Assembly (NCBI GenBank): GCA_001414345.1
Contig: LLCB01000326.1
Span: forward strand, 1 to 38,853
Direction: 5' to 3'
Source: Hymenoscyphus infarciens
Lineage: Eukaryota > Ascomycota > Leotiomycetes > Helotiales > Helotiaceae
Length of the DNA stretch: 38,853 nucleotides
Under the pieces are notes generated by a model. That model worked only from the letters and a program-made list of their open reading frames with translations. It searched no databases and had not been told where the DNA came from. Below, piece after piece: positions 23,490 to 33,694 of this stretch. Numbering within the stretch: position 1 is the first letter of the stretch; each line of letters starts with the position of its first letter. The position numbers and the translations under genes were made by a program.

Positions 23490-25965
23490 AAGGTTTAGTA
23501 CTTTATAGTAAATTTAAAGAATAAAGTAAAATATTTTTAAAATAAGTATAGTATTATAAGAGATAGTAGAAAGACTTTATAAGAGTATTTAATAAAAGAG
23601 AAGGCTATTAATAATATTATAAATATAATAACTTATAAAGAGAAGAAGAGAGTAGTAAGTCTCGTCTTAGTTATTAAATTTAAACCTTTTAAGAATACGC
23701 TAATTACTTAGATTATAGTATACTAACTATTAATATTTATTACTATTAGTAGTATATTTATAGAGCTTCTTTAAACTATATACCTTTCTATTTATAAGTT
23801 ACTTCTTAGCTTTTCTAGTATAATATAACAGTAGATTATTAATATATTTAAGTATTAGAAGTAGTATATAAAAGAGGACTTATACTAAGTAATTAATAAG
23901 ATATACTTCTCTTTTAATCTCTAGATATTATCTAATTATCTTATACTAATAGAAGTAGTAGTATACTATATTAATAAGAGTAAAAGAAACTAGTTAGTAA
24001 GTAGTATTATTCCTAGTCTTATATATATAAGCTTACTTCTTCTATTAATATTATTTTCTTATTATCTATTATATTAATTTAATTCCTTTTTAAAAACTTA
24101 AGTAGCTTTTATAATATACTACTTAAATATCTTAAAAGGTATTACTTTAATAGTATTATTAATTTAATTTTAATTATATAATATAGCTTAAGTTTAAGAT
24201 ATTAGAGCGTATATAAGCTCTAATCCTAACGAGATAATAAGTCTTAGTATTCTTAGAATATTATAAACTAGTTTAGAACTAATAGTTTATTTTCTTAATA
24301 ACTACTATACTTCTTTATAATACTTTTATACTTCTAAATAGCTTTAAACTAAGGCTATTTAATAATATAAAAATATTATAAATAAATATAGTAATTATTA
24401 AGAAAATAAACTCTAAGATTAACTAGAAAGTCCTAGTTTTATAGACTTCTAAGCTTTAAAAGTTAGTACTTTCTAACTAACTTTAGATATTACTTTTAAA
24501 CCTTTATTATAATCTAATAACTTAAAAGCGGTTATATAAGAGAGAATTACGTAGAGTTAGTTATATAAGTTATTAGAGAGTATAATATAAGATATAAAGT
24601 AGACTAGTTTATAACTAATAACGTACTAAATAATAACGCTTATCTAAATATTATAACTAAGAGGTTCGTATCTTATCTTACTCTTAAATAATAAAAAGTA
24701 TAACTTTTATAATATCTTAGATATATTATAAATCTTAGAGTAAAAGCCTTCTTTTATAAGACTAAATTTAATACCTTTAAAATAGAAAGTAATAGTAATA
24801 GATTAAATTCTAATTTAATTAAGAAGCTAAATGCTTAGTGAAATCGTAGCTTTATTAATAAGCTCTATAATATTATCTATTATATTATAGAATTACCTTA
24901 ATAGTACTAATAATTCTAAGCTATAGAGAATAACTCTATAGCTTTTAAGAAGTCTTATAATTACTTATAACTAGTAAGAGATAATACTACTTAGTAGAGT
25001 TCTCTCTATTTTATAATCTAGCGTGCTTTATAAGTATAAAACTAAATTAACTTATTTTACTTATATAACTCTAGTACTATTCATAAGAGTAATTATAAAG
25101 TAAAAGCTACTTAAGCTAAATAATAATAAGATAATTATAATATTTAATTATCTTATAAAATTCTTACTCTTAGTAATTAAGATACTTTTAAAGAAGTTAT
25201 ATAAATTCTAAAGCCTTTTTATAACTGTATAATATATATATAAAGTACTAAATAGTCTATTAATTAAGATATAGCTTCTAATTTTCTTATTATCTTAAAT
25301 AGATTAGTAGAGTATATATATAATATATAAGATAAAATTATAATATAAGAGAATAAAGATTATATCTACTAGTGCTTTAATAATTACTAGATAAAGATTA
25401 AAAAATACTTTCTTAAAACTAAAGATACTTTAGTATATTATATCTTAATTATAGTTACTTCTAAGATAAAGTTTAAGTAGTTTTAGTATAAGTAAGAGAA
25501 TATAAGTTAGTAGAAAGATATAAACTCTCTAGATTTATAAGTATTATAAGCTAATAAATATATTAGAGAGGTTTAGATAGAATATAAGAATCTTATAATA
25601 TCTTAAGATAATAATACTAGAGATAAAAGAGCTTAGTTACTAGACAACTTTAAGAGAGATATAGATATATTTAACTCTATAGAGAATAATCTTCTTAGTA
25701 TATAGTTCTACTAAAAGCTCTTCTACCTTAATATATATAAAAGTTTATCTTAATACTAGTATTATATACTTAAGTTAAAAGCTATATATTATCTTACTTA
25801 ATTAGAATTAGATATAGCTTTAATTCCTATAATAAGTAGTAGTTATAAGAGAGTATTCTCTTAAGCTAAACTACTTATTATAAAGTAAAGGAATTACTCT
25901 TAATCTAATATAATAGAGATAACTTAGTATCTTCGAATATAGATTATTAAAGACTAAAAGTTATA
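23490..25965 (+). pseudogene. RIP-inactivated hAT transposase
   Basis: The plus strand carries the remains of the hAT catalytic fold: near 23920-24010 a block equivalent to the family's W-T-S-P-N-x-L-A-I-x-G region is still readable as SNYLILIEVVVYYIN. At about 25840-25950 the C-terminal dimerisation block is visible (RVFS, AKLLI, RNYS, IIE). Frequent TAA/TAG codons replace expected Gln or Trp codons. The frame is hopelessly broken, so the element depended on another copy or is dead. Confidence 0.85.
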
Positions 25966-26083
25966 TATAATAGTACGAAATATATACTACTACTAAAGAG
26001 GTAAATAAGAGTACGTTTAAGACAGAATAATATATATAAATACTAGGCTCTAGTATAGAAGAAAAGGAAGAACTATCTCTCTT
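25966..26083. repeat. Truncated LTR fragment of element A
   Basis: It begins TATAATAGTACGAAAT and matches the first about 118 bp of the A LTRs (1364, 4033, 14658, 15958), then stops at CTCTCTT, where family E sequence starts. It lies immediately after the transposase remnant. Confidence 0.78.
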
Positions 26084-26370
26084 TTATACTAAATATAAGT
26101 ATTTATATATAAAAGATTAGAAACTACTAAGATCTAATAATAATAATAACTAAGTTCTATCTAATATAGCTAATACTAAATAATAAGAGCTAAAAAGCTA
26201 AATATATAATATTTAAACCTTAATCTCTTTTATATATAAATATTAGATATTAATATCTTTAGTACTATTAGTTATATAATTATCAGTTATTTATAATCTT
26301 AGTATAGAGATATTAGCAGTTTTACTAAGATTAGTAATTTAGAATAGTATACTATTATATTATAAGAGAA
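26083..26370. repeat. Repeat E, copy 2
   Basis: It is a direct-orientation diverged copy of about 10496-10860. Shared landmarks include the AAAAAGCTAA and TAGATATTAATATCTTTAGTA (20-base core) stretches. Family unknown. Confidence 0.7.
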
Positions 26371-26776
26371 GTAGAGAGAAAAGAGCTTAGAAGATAAGTA
26401 GTCGAATAAAGAGAATTAGGTTATTACTAAATTACTAGAATAATACGTAATATAGATATAATATCTTATCTTTTAGTAGCTTTAATAATAATATTATTTT
26501 TAATACTTCTTAAATTAGTCTATAATATTAGTACTTTTTATTACTTTTTACTTATTTTATACTTTCTATCTTATCTTATTCTCTCTAATATCTCTTCTTA
26601 CCTAGTTCTCTCTTTTAGTCTTCCTTATCTCTTCTATTCTAATTTAGCATCTCTCCTATCTAATTCAGCCTAGTCTATAAGTGAAATTAGCCTATCCTCT
26701 CCTCTTCTAATAGAGGGGGGTAGCCTATTCTCTCTAGAGTACTAGGCTGACTAAGGCGGGGAAAGCCAAAACACTG

Positions 26777-27459
26777 ATAGGTAGCGTCAGGAGTTGGTTT
26801 TCGTGTTTAGATTAGCAGTCAATTATAATACTTTTGTCGGTTTTACGACTACTATTCTACTGCGACCTCTATTCATTTCGAGTACATTGCTAGAGGGCAG
26901 TGGAATTTGCAAGTACCAAAGACTAGTACATCTCTCACTTCTCCTCTAATTGTTTAGGTGAGAATAGTTAAATCAAATTGATTACACCAAGACTTAAAGA
27001 ATTAAGCCATGCTTCTTCTAGAAGTATTGGGACACCGGTGAAAGTCCATATTCAGTGTGTTCTTCACAAGGTTTTTTCTTCTTCTTTTTCCGAGTTGACT
27101 ATTGGTAGGTAACCTATAAATAGCAAAGCATATTTGGGCTGGTGGCAGGTGGCCTACGAATAGTCCGAGTTTTCGTTGTTCAAAGCTACTTGTAGCCACG
27201 TATTTCCAAACTCACAGGTTGAGGTTTACTAGATACGCACTTAGAAATTGAAAGATGAAGGCAATCGAAAAGGAAGATAGGTCACGTGTATTCTGGTTGA
27301 TGCTCCGAACTCAAAGGAAGTTTTGATGTGGATATCAACTTTGAAGCTTCATTTACTGAGGAAGAAGAAATTTTCGAAAGAGGACTAGATTTTGAAGCCG
27401 GGGGCATAATAAACGTGACATGAAAGCCGATATAGGTAGGTAAGCTTCTATTAGGGAAA
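26777..27459. other. Unmutated spacer between two transposons; no gene recognised
   Basis: About 680 bp of ordinary composition, with CpA/TpG present, begins with the hAT duplication ataggtag. The only open frame of any size is 65 codons on the minus strand (27002-27199); it has no recognisable motif, and its composition does not resemble the flanking genes. It contains a CACGTG at about 27282. I read it as intergenic DNA or a relic promoter region. Confidence 0.5.
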
Positions 27460-30400
27460 CGCTATTCTGTAACCAACGCTAGCATAGGTACTATACTAGC
27501 GTACAAAATTAGTGATATTTTAATATATTTACTCTTACTGGAAAACGATCGCTACTACTTTCTTAAAAAGAACTAGTTCTACCTAAAAAAGTGAATTTAT
27601 ACTAAGAGGCTATAGATACGTAAAATCAGTTAAAAAGAGTAAATAAAGCTTATAATAATAATAAATTAATAAACTATATACGATTAAATAGAGTGCCTAA
27701 AAAGTTAATTCGAAGCTTAAAAAGCTTAAATCTAAGAACTTTTCTTAATTATATACTAATTGCTTAATTAGGCTAGCGCTTTCTCTTTACGCCGCTCTTT
27801 CCTAGTATACTCTCTTACTACTTTTTGTAAAAGGTTATACTAAAGTCTCTAGTAATCTACTTATTAACTTCTGTCTATATCTCTACCTTTTCTAGTATTT
27901 GATTTAACTATATTCTAATAACTAGTATACTATAATATATAGAAGTATTATTAGAAGTAGTAGTAGAATTAAAGGTGTTAACTTAAGAGGTTATATTAAT
28001 ATTAAAACCTGACTAATTAAAGCTATTACTACCTTTCTTAGTAGTAGTAGAAGTACGTACTTACTAGTTTCTATATATAGTAAGTATACTAAATTCTATA
28101 GTAATCTCTTATTACTTTTCTATAATCTAATCCTCTAGCTTCTTACGCTTAATTATATCTTAAAACTTCTTAAACTCGCTAACGCTTTTTAATAGTAAAA
28201 GCTTAGTTTATATCTTTAGTATCTCTCTCTTTTAGTAAAAGTCTTTAATTATATACTCTCTATTCTTAATCTAAAAGACTACTTTTTCTACTTTCTATTA
28301 ACTATTTTAGTATATATATATTTAAGAGTTTTTAGATATAATATACTCTTTAAGAGAATTAGTAGAGTAAGCGTAATAGAGACGTTAGAATATTATATAT
28401 CTTATTATATCTTAGAAGGTATATAAATACTTATATTAATCGAGATCTTAATTAAGATATTAGTATTAAAGAGATTAAGTAATCTTAAGCTTAAAGAAAA
28501 GAACGAATTATTTAAGTATATTTTAATATAGTAACTCCTATATATAAAAGCTCTTATAATTATATTCGTTATTAGCTTTAAGAGTATAGCTCTTATATAC
28601 TAATTATTAACCTTTTATAAGTAATCTCTTAAAAGCTTTATAATACACCTTCTCTACGTCTATAAAATTACTTATTAAGATATTCTAAGCTAATCTTAGG
28701 AATAGCTTTAGCTAAGAATATTAATTTATAAACACGTTCTTCTTATTATCAAGGTTATAAGTAGCCTTTTTGTTCTTTAAAGCTTAATTATTAGTACTAT
28801 CTTTAACTATTTATACTATAAAAGCAAGGGTATATCTAGAGTCTTAGTTTTTATAAAGATAGAGTAATCTTTTAAGCTTATAATACTATTCTTCGTTTAG
28901 GCTAGTAGTTAGAATTTATAAGAGAATTAGGTCTTTCTAATAAGCGTAATTAGCTTACTTCTTACTATTATCTTTCTATATCTTTTATATATACTCTTTT
29001 ATATTCTAAAACTTAGTTTTACTCTTTTTAATCTTAAAGCTGTCTAAGATCTTATTAAGAGCGGCTTATATCGATTTATTATATCTAGCTCTTATATAGC
29101 AATAGAATAGTACGCTTTTAAAGTAGTTAGTAGCTTTTATAAAATAATCTCGTCTACGGTTTTTAAGGTTTCGATCTATTATTTAGCTAGAGTACTATAT
29201 ATAGAGGAAGTACTTAACAGCGTTATAGAAAGAGAATTAATCGCTATTCTTAATAAATACGTTCTTAATTATAAGTTACTTAGTAGTAGAGTTATTAGAG
29301 AGAGTATATTTAATATACTATTATATATTAAGCTTCTCTTTTATCTAGGTTATAAGCTATTAAAAGTAAGCTTTAATAATTTCACTATTCTTATTAGATA
29401 TAAGAAAGAAAGTAGATAGTAAGTATACGCTCTTAGGTAAGCGATATACTAATAAGAAGAGCTTCTACTTAAGGTAATTGGTTTTATAAATAGAATTAAT
29501 TAGTATAAGATATCTATCCTTTACTAGAAGTTTAAGCCTTCTCTCTTTTACTTATATAAATCTCTAAACTTTATACTCTTCACTGCTTTTTAGCTTACCT
29601 TTCTTAAGACTCTTTCCTTATTTATTAACAATAATAGAGTTATAAAAGTAGAGTCCTTTTCTTTATACTATATACTTCTTTAATTATTCTATTACTCTCT
29701 CTATCTTAATAAGGAAGCTATCTTATTTATTAGAGAATTTAAAAGGCTTTATTAATCTTACTACTTTATAAAAGAGATTGTTAATTCTACTATTAACTTT
29801 CTTAGTAGTAGTATTAAGTAATTATTTCTAATTATATATATTCTTAAGTATAAGATATCTACTACTAGCGTCTTCGAGTTATAGTTAAGATAATACTCCT
29901 CTAAGAGTAGCTATAATATTAGGAGGTTAATAGCCTTTTATAAGTTATTCCTCTACTATATAGTATACTATAAGATTCTATGCCTTTTTATTATAAGCTT
30001 AAAGTATATAGTTATAATCTTTAGTAGTAGATGTCTATATAATTTATATTTAATTTAATAGTATATAGTATATTATTCTAATACTATAATTATATATAGA
30101 AAAGGAATTCTAAAAGGTATTAATTACTTTATTCTTTATTATACTATTATTTAGTTTATACTTAAATATATAATTATATTATAACATCTCTTAATTACTA
30201 TCTTAATTAAATTAAAAGGTATAAACAATACTCTATATATTTAAGAGATATAGCTATATAGAGTCGAATTCCTCTATAGAGAGCTAAATAGCCTCGTTAT
30301 ACTTAAATAGCCTTTAGCGTGTTTAAAAGATATTAGTAAGATTATTAAAGGCTTATACTTTTAAAAGAGGAGGTTAAAAGGTTTAAGGTCTTTTACGTAC

Positions 30401-31082
30401 TCGTAGGTTAGACAAAGTAGCCTCTATATTAAAGTAGTAAAAGGTTAAAAGATCGAAGTATTAGTATTAGATTAAGAGCCTATTTATATAGGTATATCTA
30501 GCTACTAATTTTTAAGTAATCTACTATTTATATTAAAGAGGTGAAAAGGCTCGAATTTATTTACTTTTATATATAGAAGACGCTTACTTCTAGCGAGTAG
30601 ATATAGGAGAGTGTCTCTTCTACTAGAGAGTCTAAGAGACTAGCTCTCTAGAGAAAAGATAAGTACTTATATATATTACTATTAGAATATGTCTAAAAGT
30701 TAGATAATACTCTAAGGAGGCAAAACTAAGGTTATTCTCACTTTTTAGAGATATTAATATTTTTATTAGTTTTATTAGTTTAACTAGTTAAGTATATATT
30801 TAAGTATTTTATAAGTATTAAGTACTTTTAAGTAATAATTTAAGTTATATCTATAGTTTCTAGAGTATTAGTATTTAGAAATATAATAATATATATATAT
30901 AATATAAAAGGATTTTAAAACGCTTTTGATAGAGTGAATAGGAGGACGAGGGAGCGAATCACGTGGTGGCGCTCTTGGCATACTAGGGGCCACTAGAGTG
31001 AATAGGAGGGGGAGAGGGTGAATCACGTGGTGGCGTGCTTAGTAGGCCAGGGACCCCTGCTAGCGTTGGCTACAGAATAGCG
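27460..31082 (-). mobile_element. 3.6-kb inverted-repeat element F, copy 2, with unrecognised degraded ORF
   Basis: The ends carry inverted repeats: CGCTATTCTGTAACCAACGC at 27460 and its complement ending at 31082, matching over about 25 bp with one G/A difference, then diverging. The interior (27500-30930) is RIP-like. On the minus strand, from about 29350 to 27700, one conceptual frame stays Lys/Gln rich and interrupted mainly by TAA/TAG, as an inactivated coding region would be. It shows no hAT, Tc1/pogo, Mutator or tyrosine-recombinase motif that I can recognise. The target duplication is unclear because the last bases are themselves complementary. The right 830 bp recur inverted at 1-835. 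Confidence 0.65.
30935..31062. repeat. Two 64-bp tandem repeats with CACGTG core
   Basis: Units at about 30935-30998 and 30999-31062 both begin GAGTGAATAGGAGG and contain GAATCACGTGGTGGCG. They lie just inside the right inverted repeat of element F and are GC rich and not RIP-mutated, despite being repeated. Confidence 0.8.
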
Positions 31083-31369
31083 CAACCCCTTTCATTAGCA
31101 CACCGCCACAATTGATATAAACACCGTGACCCGCCTCGGCACGGCCGGGGTGATTACTGTACTTAGTGCTTCAATGAAAAGAGAACATCGTCATTCCAAA
31201 GTTAATCATCACGACAATGAACAACTTTCATAATTAATTCGCATTAATACAACCAGTATCTAACTACAATCTGCTTCATTTCACCGCCTAATTCAGGACC
31301 ACTCAATCCTTCACAGTCCCAACAAGTGGGCTGTTATAAATTTTCAGCTCATCACAGCCTCATATCAGA
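31083..31369 (+). promoter_or_regulatory. Upstream region of the F-box-like gene
   Basis: This 287-bp gap separates element F from the start codon. It has a pyrimidine-rich stretch (about 31270-31330) and a TTATAAATTTT sequence 35 bp before the ATG. No other gene is visible. Confidence 0.35.
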
Positions 31370-32803
31370 ATGACAGAACTCTACACCCGCAAACCAAGTC
31401 TCTCATCACGCCTAGCATCCGCCCTCCGTCCCAAAAAGTCATCCAAGAAACTCCGAAAACCATCCTCCCCAGTGGATGCGAGAAGACCCTCAACGACAAA
31501 ATCAATCACAAGTGGAGTCGATAAAATAAGTTTCGGCAGTCGACCCTCTGAAGAATTCATCGATATCCAAACCGGAGAACGACGCGATGATACGGAGATG
31601 TTACATAGTCTTGCTCATCATGGCTCATTCGATTCTCTGAAATCTATCAGGGAGCAACGGTTTAAGAAGGATTCTATAGCGGGGGAGAAATTGTTTGAGA
31701 GATTACCGGACGGGATTTGGAGGGTTGTTGTGGGGTATTTGATGCCTTCCGAGAGGGCTGGGTTTGCTTTTACTTGTAAAACGATCAGATATCGACTTGG
31801 AAGGAGAGTATGGTCAGATCTCAACGAGCCGGAGAATCGAGATGAGAAGCTCAAATTTTTGGTCAAGCTGGATGGTTCGTTACCGAATCATCTCTTATGT
31901 CCACTCTGCGCAATCTACCACCGCCGTACACGAATAGGAGACGAAAAGTTAAAAGCAGCACACATCCTGAATCCCCTCTTCAACTGTCCCTACGCCAATG
32001 AACCAACCGATATTCCCATCCGAACCCGTCTAGTCCCCGGCCACAGACTCCCCTTCACATTCGTGCAACTCGCTCTCCGAGCACTCAACCACGGCCCGCA
32101 ATACGGAATCCCCTATCACACACTCGACCGTCGCTTAAAAGACAAGGAAAGCGGTTGGTCCCATCAAACCCGTTATTACCATCATAAAGGCCACCTCCTC
32201 CTTCGCAGCACAAGTAAAGTATTCGCTCCCCCGGGTCTACCCCTCAGTGGACAGCGAAACTTGCTTTATTCAAGAGAAGATTATACGCCTTACTTCTCAG
32301 TCTGTGCACATTGGCAAAATGGGGTATTAATGGATCTCTGTAAATGCGCACTCTCCCATATCCCCATTCCAGCCGAATCCTTGACTACACAACTCAAACG
32401 CGGTCCCGCAATCCACCTCTCGCACACGCATCAAAAAACCCTCGTTACTTTATGTGGGGAATGTCGACCCATGCGTCGGTGCCCTGAATGTCCGACTGAG
32501 TATTTGATAGAGGTTAAACTCGATGAGGATAGAAGTGAACCCAATCCTTTGGCGAGGTTTAAACAGGCGATGATGGTTACTCGATGGAGTGATTTGGGGG
32601 ACGGAACGACGCCGTTGGGGAGTAGGGAGTGGGCTGCTGTCAATGGGAGAGGGGAAGGGTACCAGAGTTTGGATGAGGTGGGGAAGAGGGGGATTAGTGG
32701 GATTTTTGAGAGTCAGAATGGGGTCACGCTGCCGGGGCAGAGGATGTTGAGTTTGAATCCGAAGGGGAGGAAGGAAGGGGAGGAGGGGGATGATTGGTAT
32801 TAG
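31370..32803 (+). CDS. F-box-like, cysteine-rich hypothetical protein (477 aa)
   Basis: It is a single-exon gene. The N-terminal 60 residues are basic and Ser-rich, likely disordered. An F-box-like stretch is at about 105-150 (LFERLPDGIWRVVVGYL, then a C-K-T-I-R helix and a W), which in this fold binds Skp1 in SCF ubiquitin ligases. Paired cysteines follow: CPLC (177-180), C206, C312, CKC (324-326), CGEC (362-365) and CPEC (371-374), possibly a metal-binding substrate module. The C-terminus is Gly/Glu rich and likely disordered. Proteins of this design are common in filamentous ascomycetes, but their substrates are mostly unknown. The start is chosen as the first ATG, with a long open frame after it. 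Confidence is high that it is a gene and moderate for the F-box call. It lies 287 bp from element F. Confidence 0.85.
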   Translation: MTELYTRKPSLSSRLASALRPKKSSKKLRKPSSPVDARRPSTTKSITSGVDKISFGSRPSEEFIDIQTGERRDDTEMLHSLAHHGSFDSLKSIREQRFKKDSIAGEKLFERLPDGIWRVVVGYLMPSERAGFAFTCKTIRYRLGRRVWSDLNEPENRDEKLKFLVKLDGSLPNHLLCPLCAIYHRRTRIGDEKLKAAHILNPLFNCPYANEPTDIPIRTRLVPGHRLPFTFVQLALRALNHGPQYGIPYHTLDRRLKDKESGWSHQTRYYHHKGHLLLRSTSKVFAPPGLPLSGQRNLLYSREDYTPYFSVCAHWQNGVLMDLCKCALSHIPIPAESLTTQLKRGPAIHLSHTHQKTLVTLCGECRPMRRCPECPTEYLIEVKLDEDRSEPNPLARFKQAMMVTRWSDLGDGTTPLGSREWAAVNGRGEGYQSLDEVGKRGISGIFESQNGVTLPGQRMLSLNPKGRKEGEEGDDWY

Positions 32804-33200
32804 GTTGTGGATGGGTTTAAAGAGAGTAATACTTTTTACGAAAATAGAAGATCGATGATAGCAACGCGTATATCATCTCTTGTATCAAGGACATTTGTGA
32901 TTCCCTTTGAATAATTGACATTCTCAGGGTTCACAAGGACATTAATATTTCACATCTACAAAAACTCCAAAAAAAAAACTTTGCTTTAACGATTGTATTA
33001 CTATCTTAGGAATTAACTTGCTAAGTACATAGTCCTAGCTACAAATTCCTTAGTTTCAAGATTTTGAACTCTTCTACTTTATAATTACTATCTATCGTCA
33101 CTTCACTATGCATTTTCTCAAATCAACGACTTTAGCAACCTCCGCGTTGAATACTTTGGTATTCTACTATATTGTTCTTTCTCTCTTCGCTGTGATCTCT
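32804..33200. other. Intergenic region after F-box-like gene
   Basis: About 400 bp of ordinary, moderately AT-rich sequence with an A run near 32970. It presumably holds the 3' untranslated region and terminator. No gene is seen. Confidence 0.5.
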
Positions 33201-33505
33201 TATTTAATTATAGCCTTGATATTTAAACTTAGATTAGATTTTAAAATAGAAATATTAAATAAAAAAGTAAATTAGCTCTTCATTTCTTAACTATAAACGG
33301 AGAATAAATCTAAGTTTTTAATAAAGCTTTAAAATAGTTTTTTTATTATAAAAAGTAAATATAGAGTTATTCTAAGCTTTATATAACTTTTGAAATAGAA
33401 ATACTTTTAGTTAGATTAGCTCTTAGTTTTTTAACTATAAACTTAGATTAGATCTAAGATATATAAAATAAGTAAATACTTTTATAAAATAGAAATAAGA
33501 CTAGT
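33200..33505. repeat. Small AT-rich island with two diverged direct repeats
   Basis: Two copies of a block reading AAATAGAAATA, TTAGCTCTT, TTAACTATAAAC and AATCTAAG start near 33243 and 33393 (spacing about 150 bp). The sequence is nearly free of CpA/TpG, so it looks like a short RIP-mutated tandem repeat or element remnant. It ends about 190 bp upstream of the COX10 start. Confidence 0.65.
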
Positions 33506-33619
33506 CAGACATTCTAGTGTCTGTTGCAGTCTAGTTGAAATTCGAGGCGGATTTCAACACAAAATGCGGGTCGGAAACATCATGTTTCTGATTGGCCCAA
33601 GTTAGTGCCGCCATGAATT

Positions 33620-33694
33620 ATGATCCGATCGAGCTACAACACCATGAACTTTGGAATTGAAGCTTGCCGGCCAACTCACAACGACAAGCAATGA
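33620..33694 (+). promoter_or_regulatory. Upstream ORF overlapping the COX10 start codon
   Basis: An upstream ATG at 33620 (with an in-frame second ATG at 33644) opens a 24-codon (or 16-codon) frame. Its TGA stop at 33692-33694 overlaps the COX10 ATG at 33691 as ATGA. A second uORF, 33613-33660, is 15 codons. Such frames can damp translation or allow reinitiation. This depends on the transcript starting upstream of 33613, which cannot be seen here. Confidence 0.4.

Larger units (their letters stand above)
13457..26776 (+). mobile_element. Composite hAT DNA transposon with nested LTR elements (13.3 kb)
   Basis: Terminal inverted repeats at 13457-13479 and 26754-26776 match at 21 of 23 positions and begin CAGTGTTTTGG, a typical hAT end. 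An exact 8-bp duplication (ataggtag) flanks the element. Subterminal TATCCT/CCTATCCT motifs recur at the left end and, with CTCCTAT, at the right end, as hAT transposase-binding regions often do. A ruined hAT transposase reads on the plus strand at about 23490-25965. Removing the nested A complex (14658-23454) leaves about 4.5 kb, a usual hAT size. The outermost 100-130 bp at each end keep more CpA/TpG than the interior. Confidence 0.9.

Noticed and set aside
27002..27199. 65-codon minus-strand frame in the spacer as a gene
   Set aside because: No motif, no promoter or intron evidence, and this length is expected by chance in such sequence.
27460..31082. Starship-type captain (tyrosine recombinase) or Crypton in element F
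   Set aside because: The degraded frame showed no recognisable R-H-R-Y pattern or DUF3435-like block, and short inverted ends are not the Starship signature.
33664..33690. COX10 start at the TTG at 33664
   Set aside because: A nuclear fungal gene should start at ATG; the first in-frame ATG is 33691 and opens a good mitochondrial presequence.
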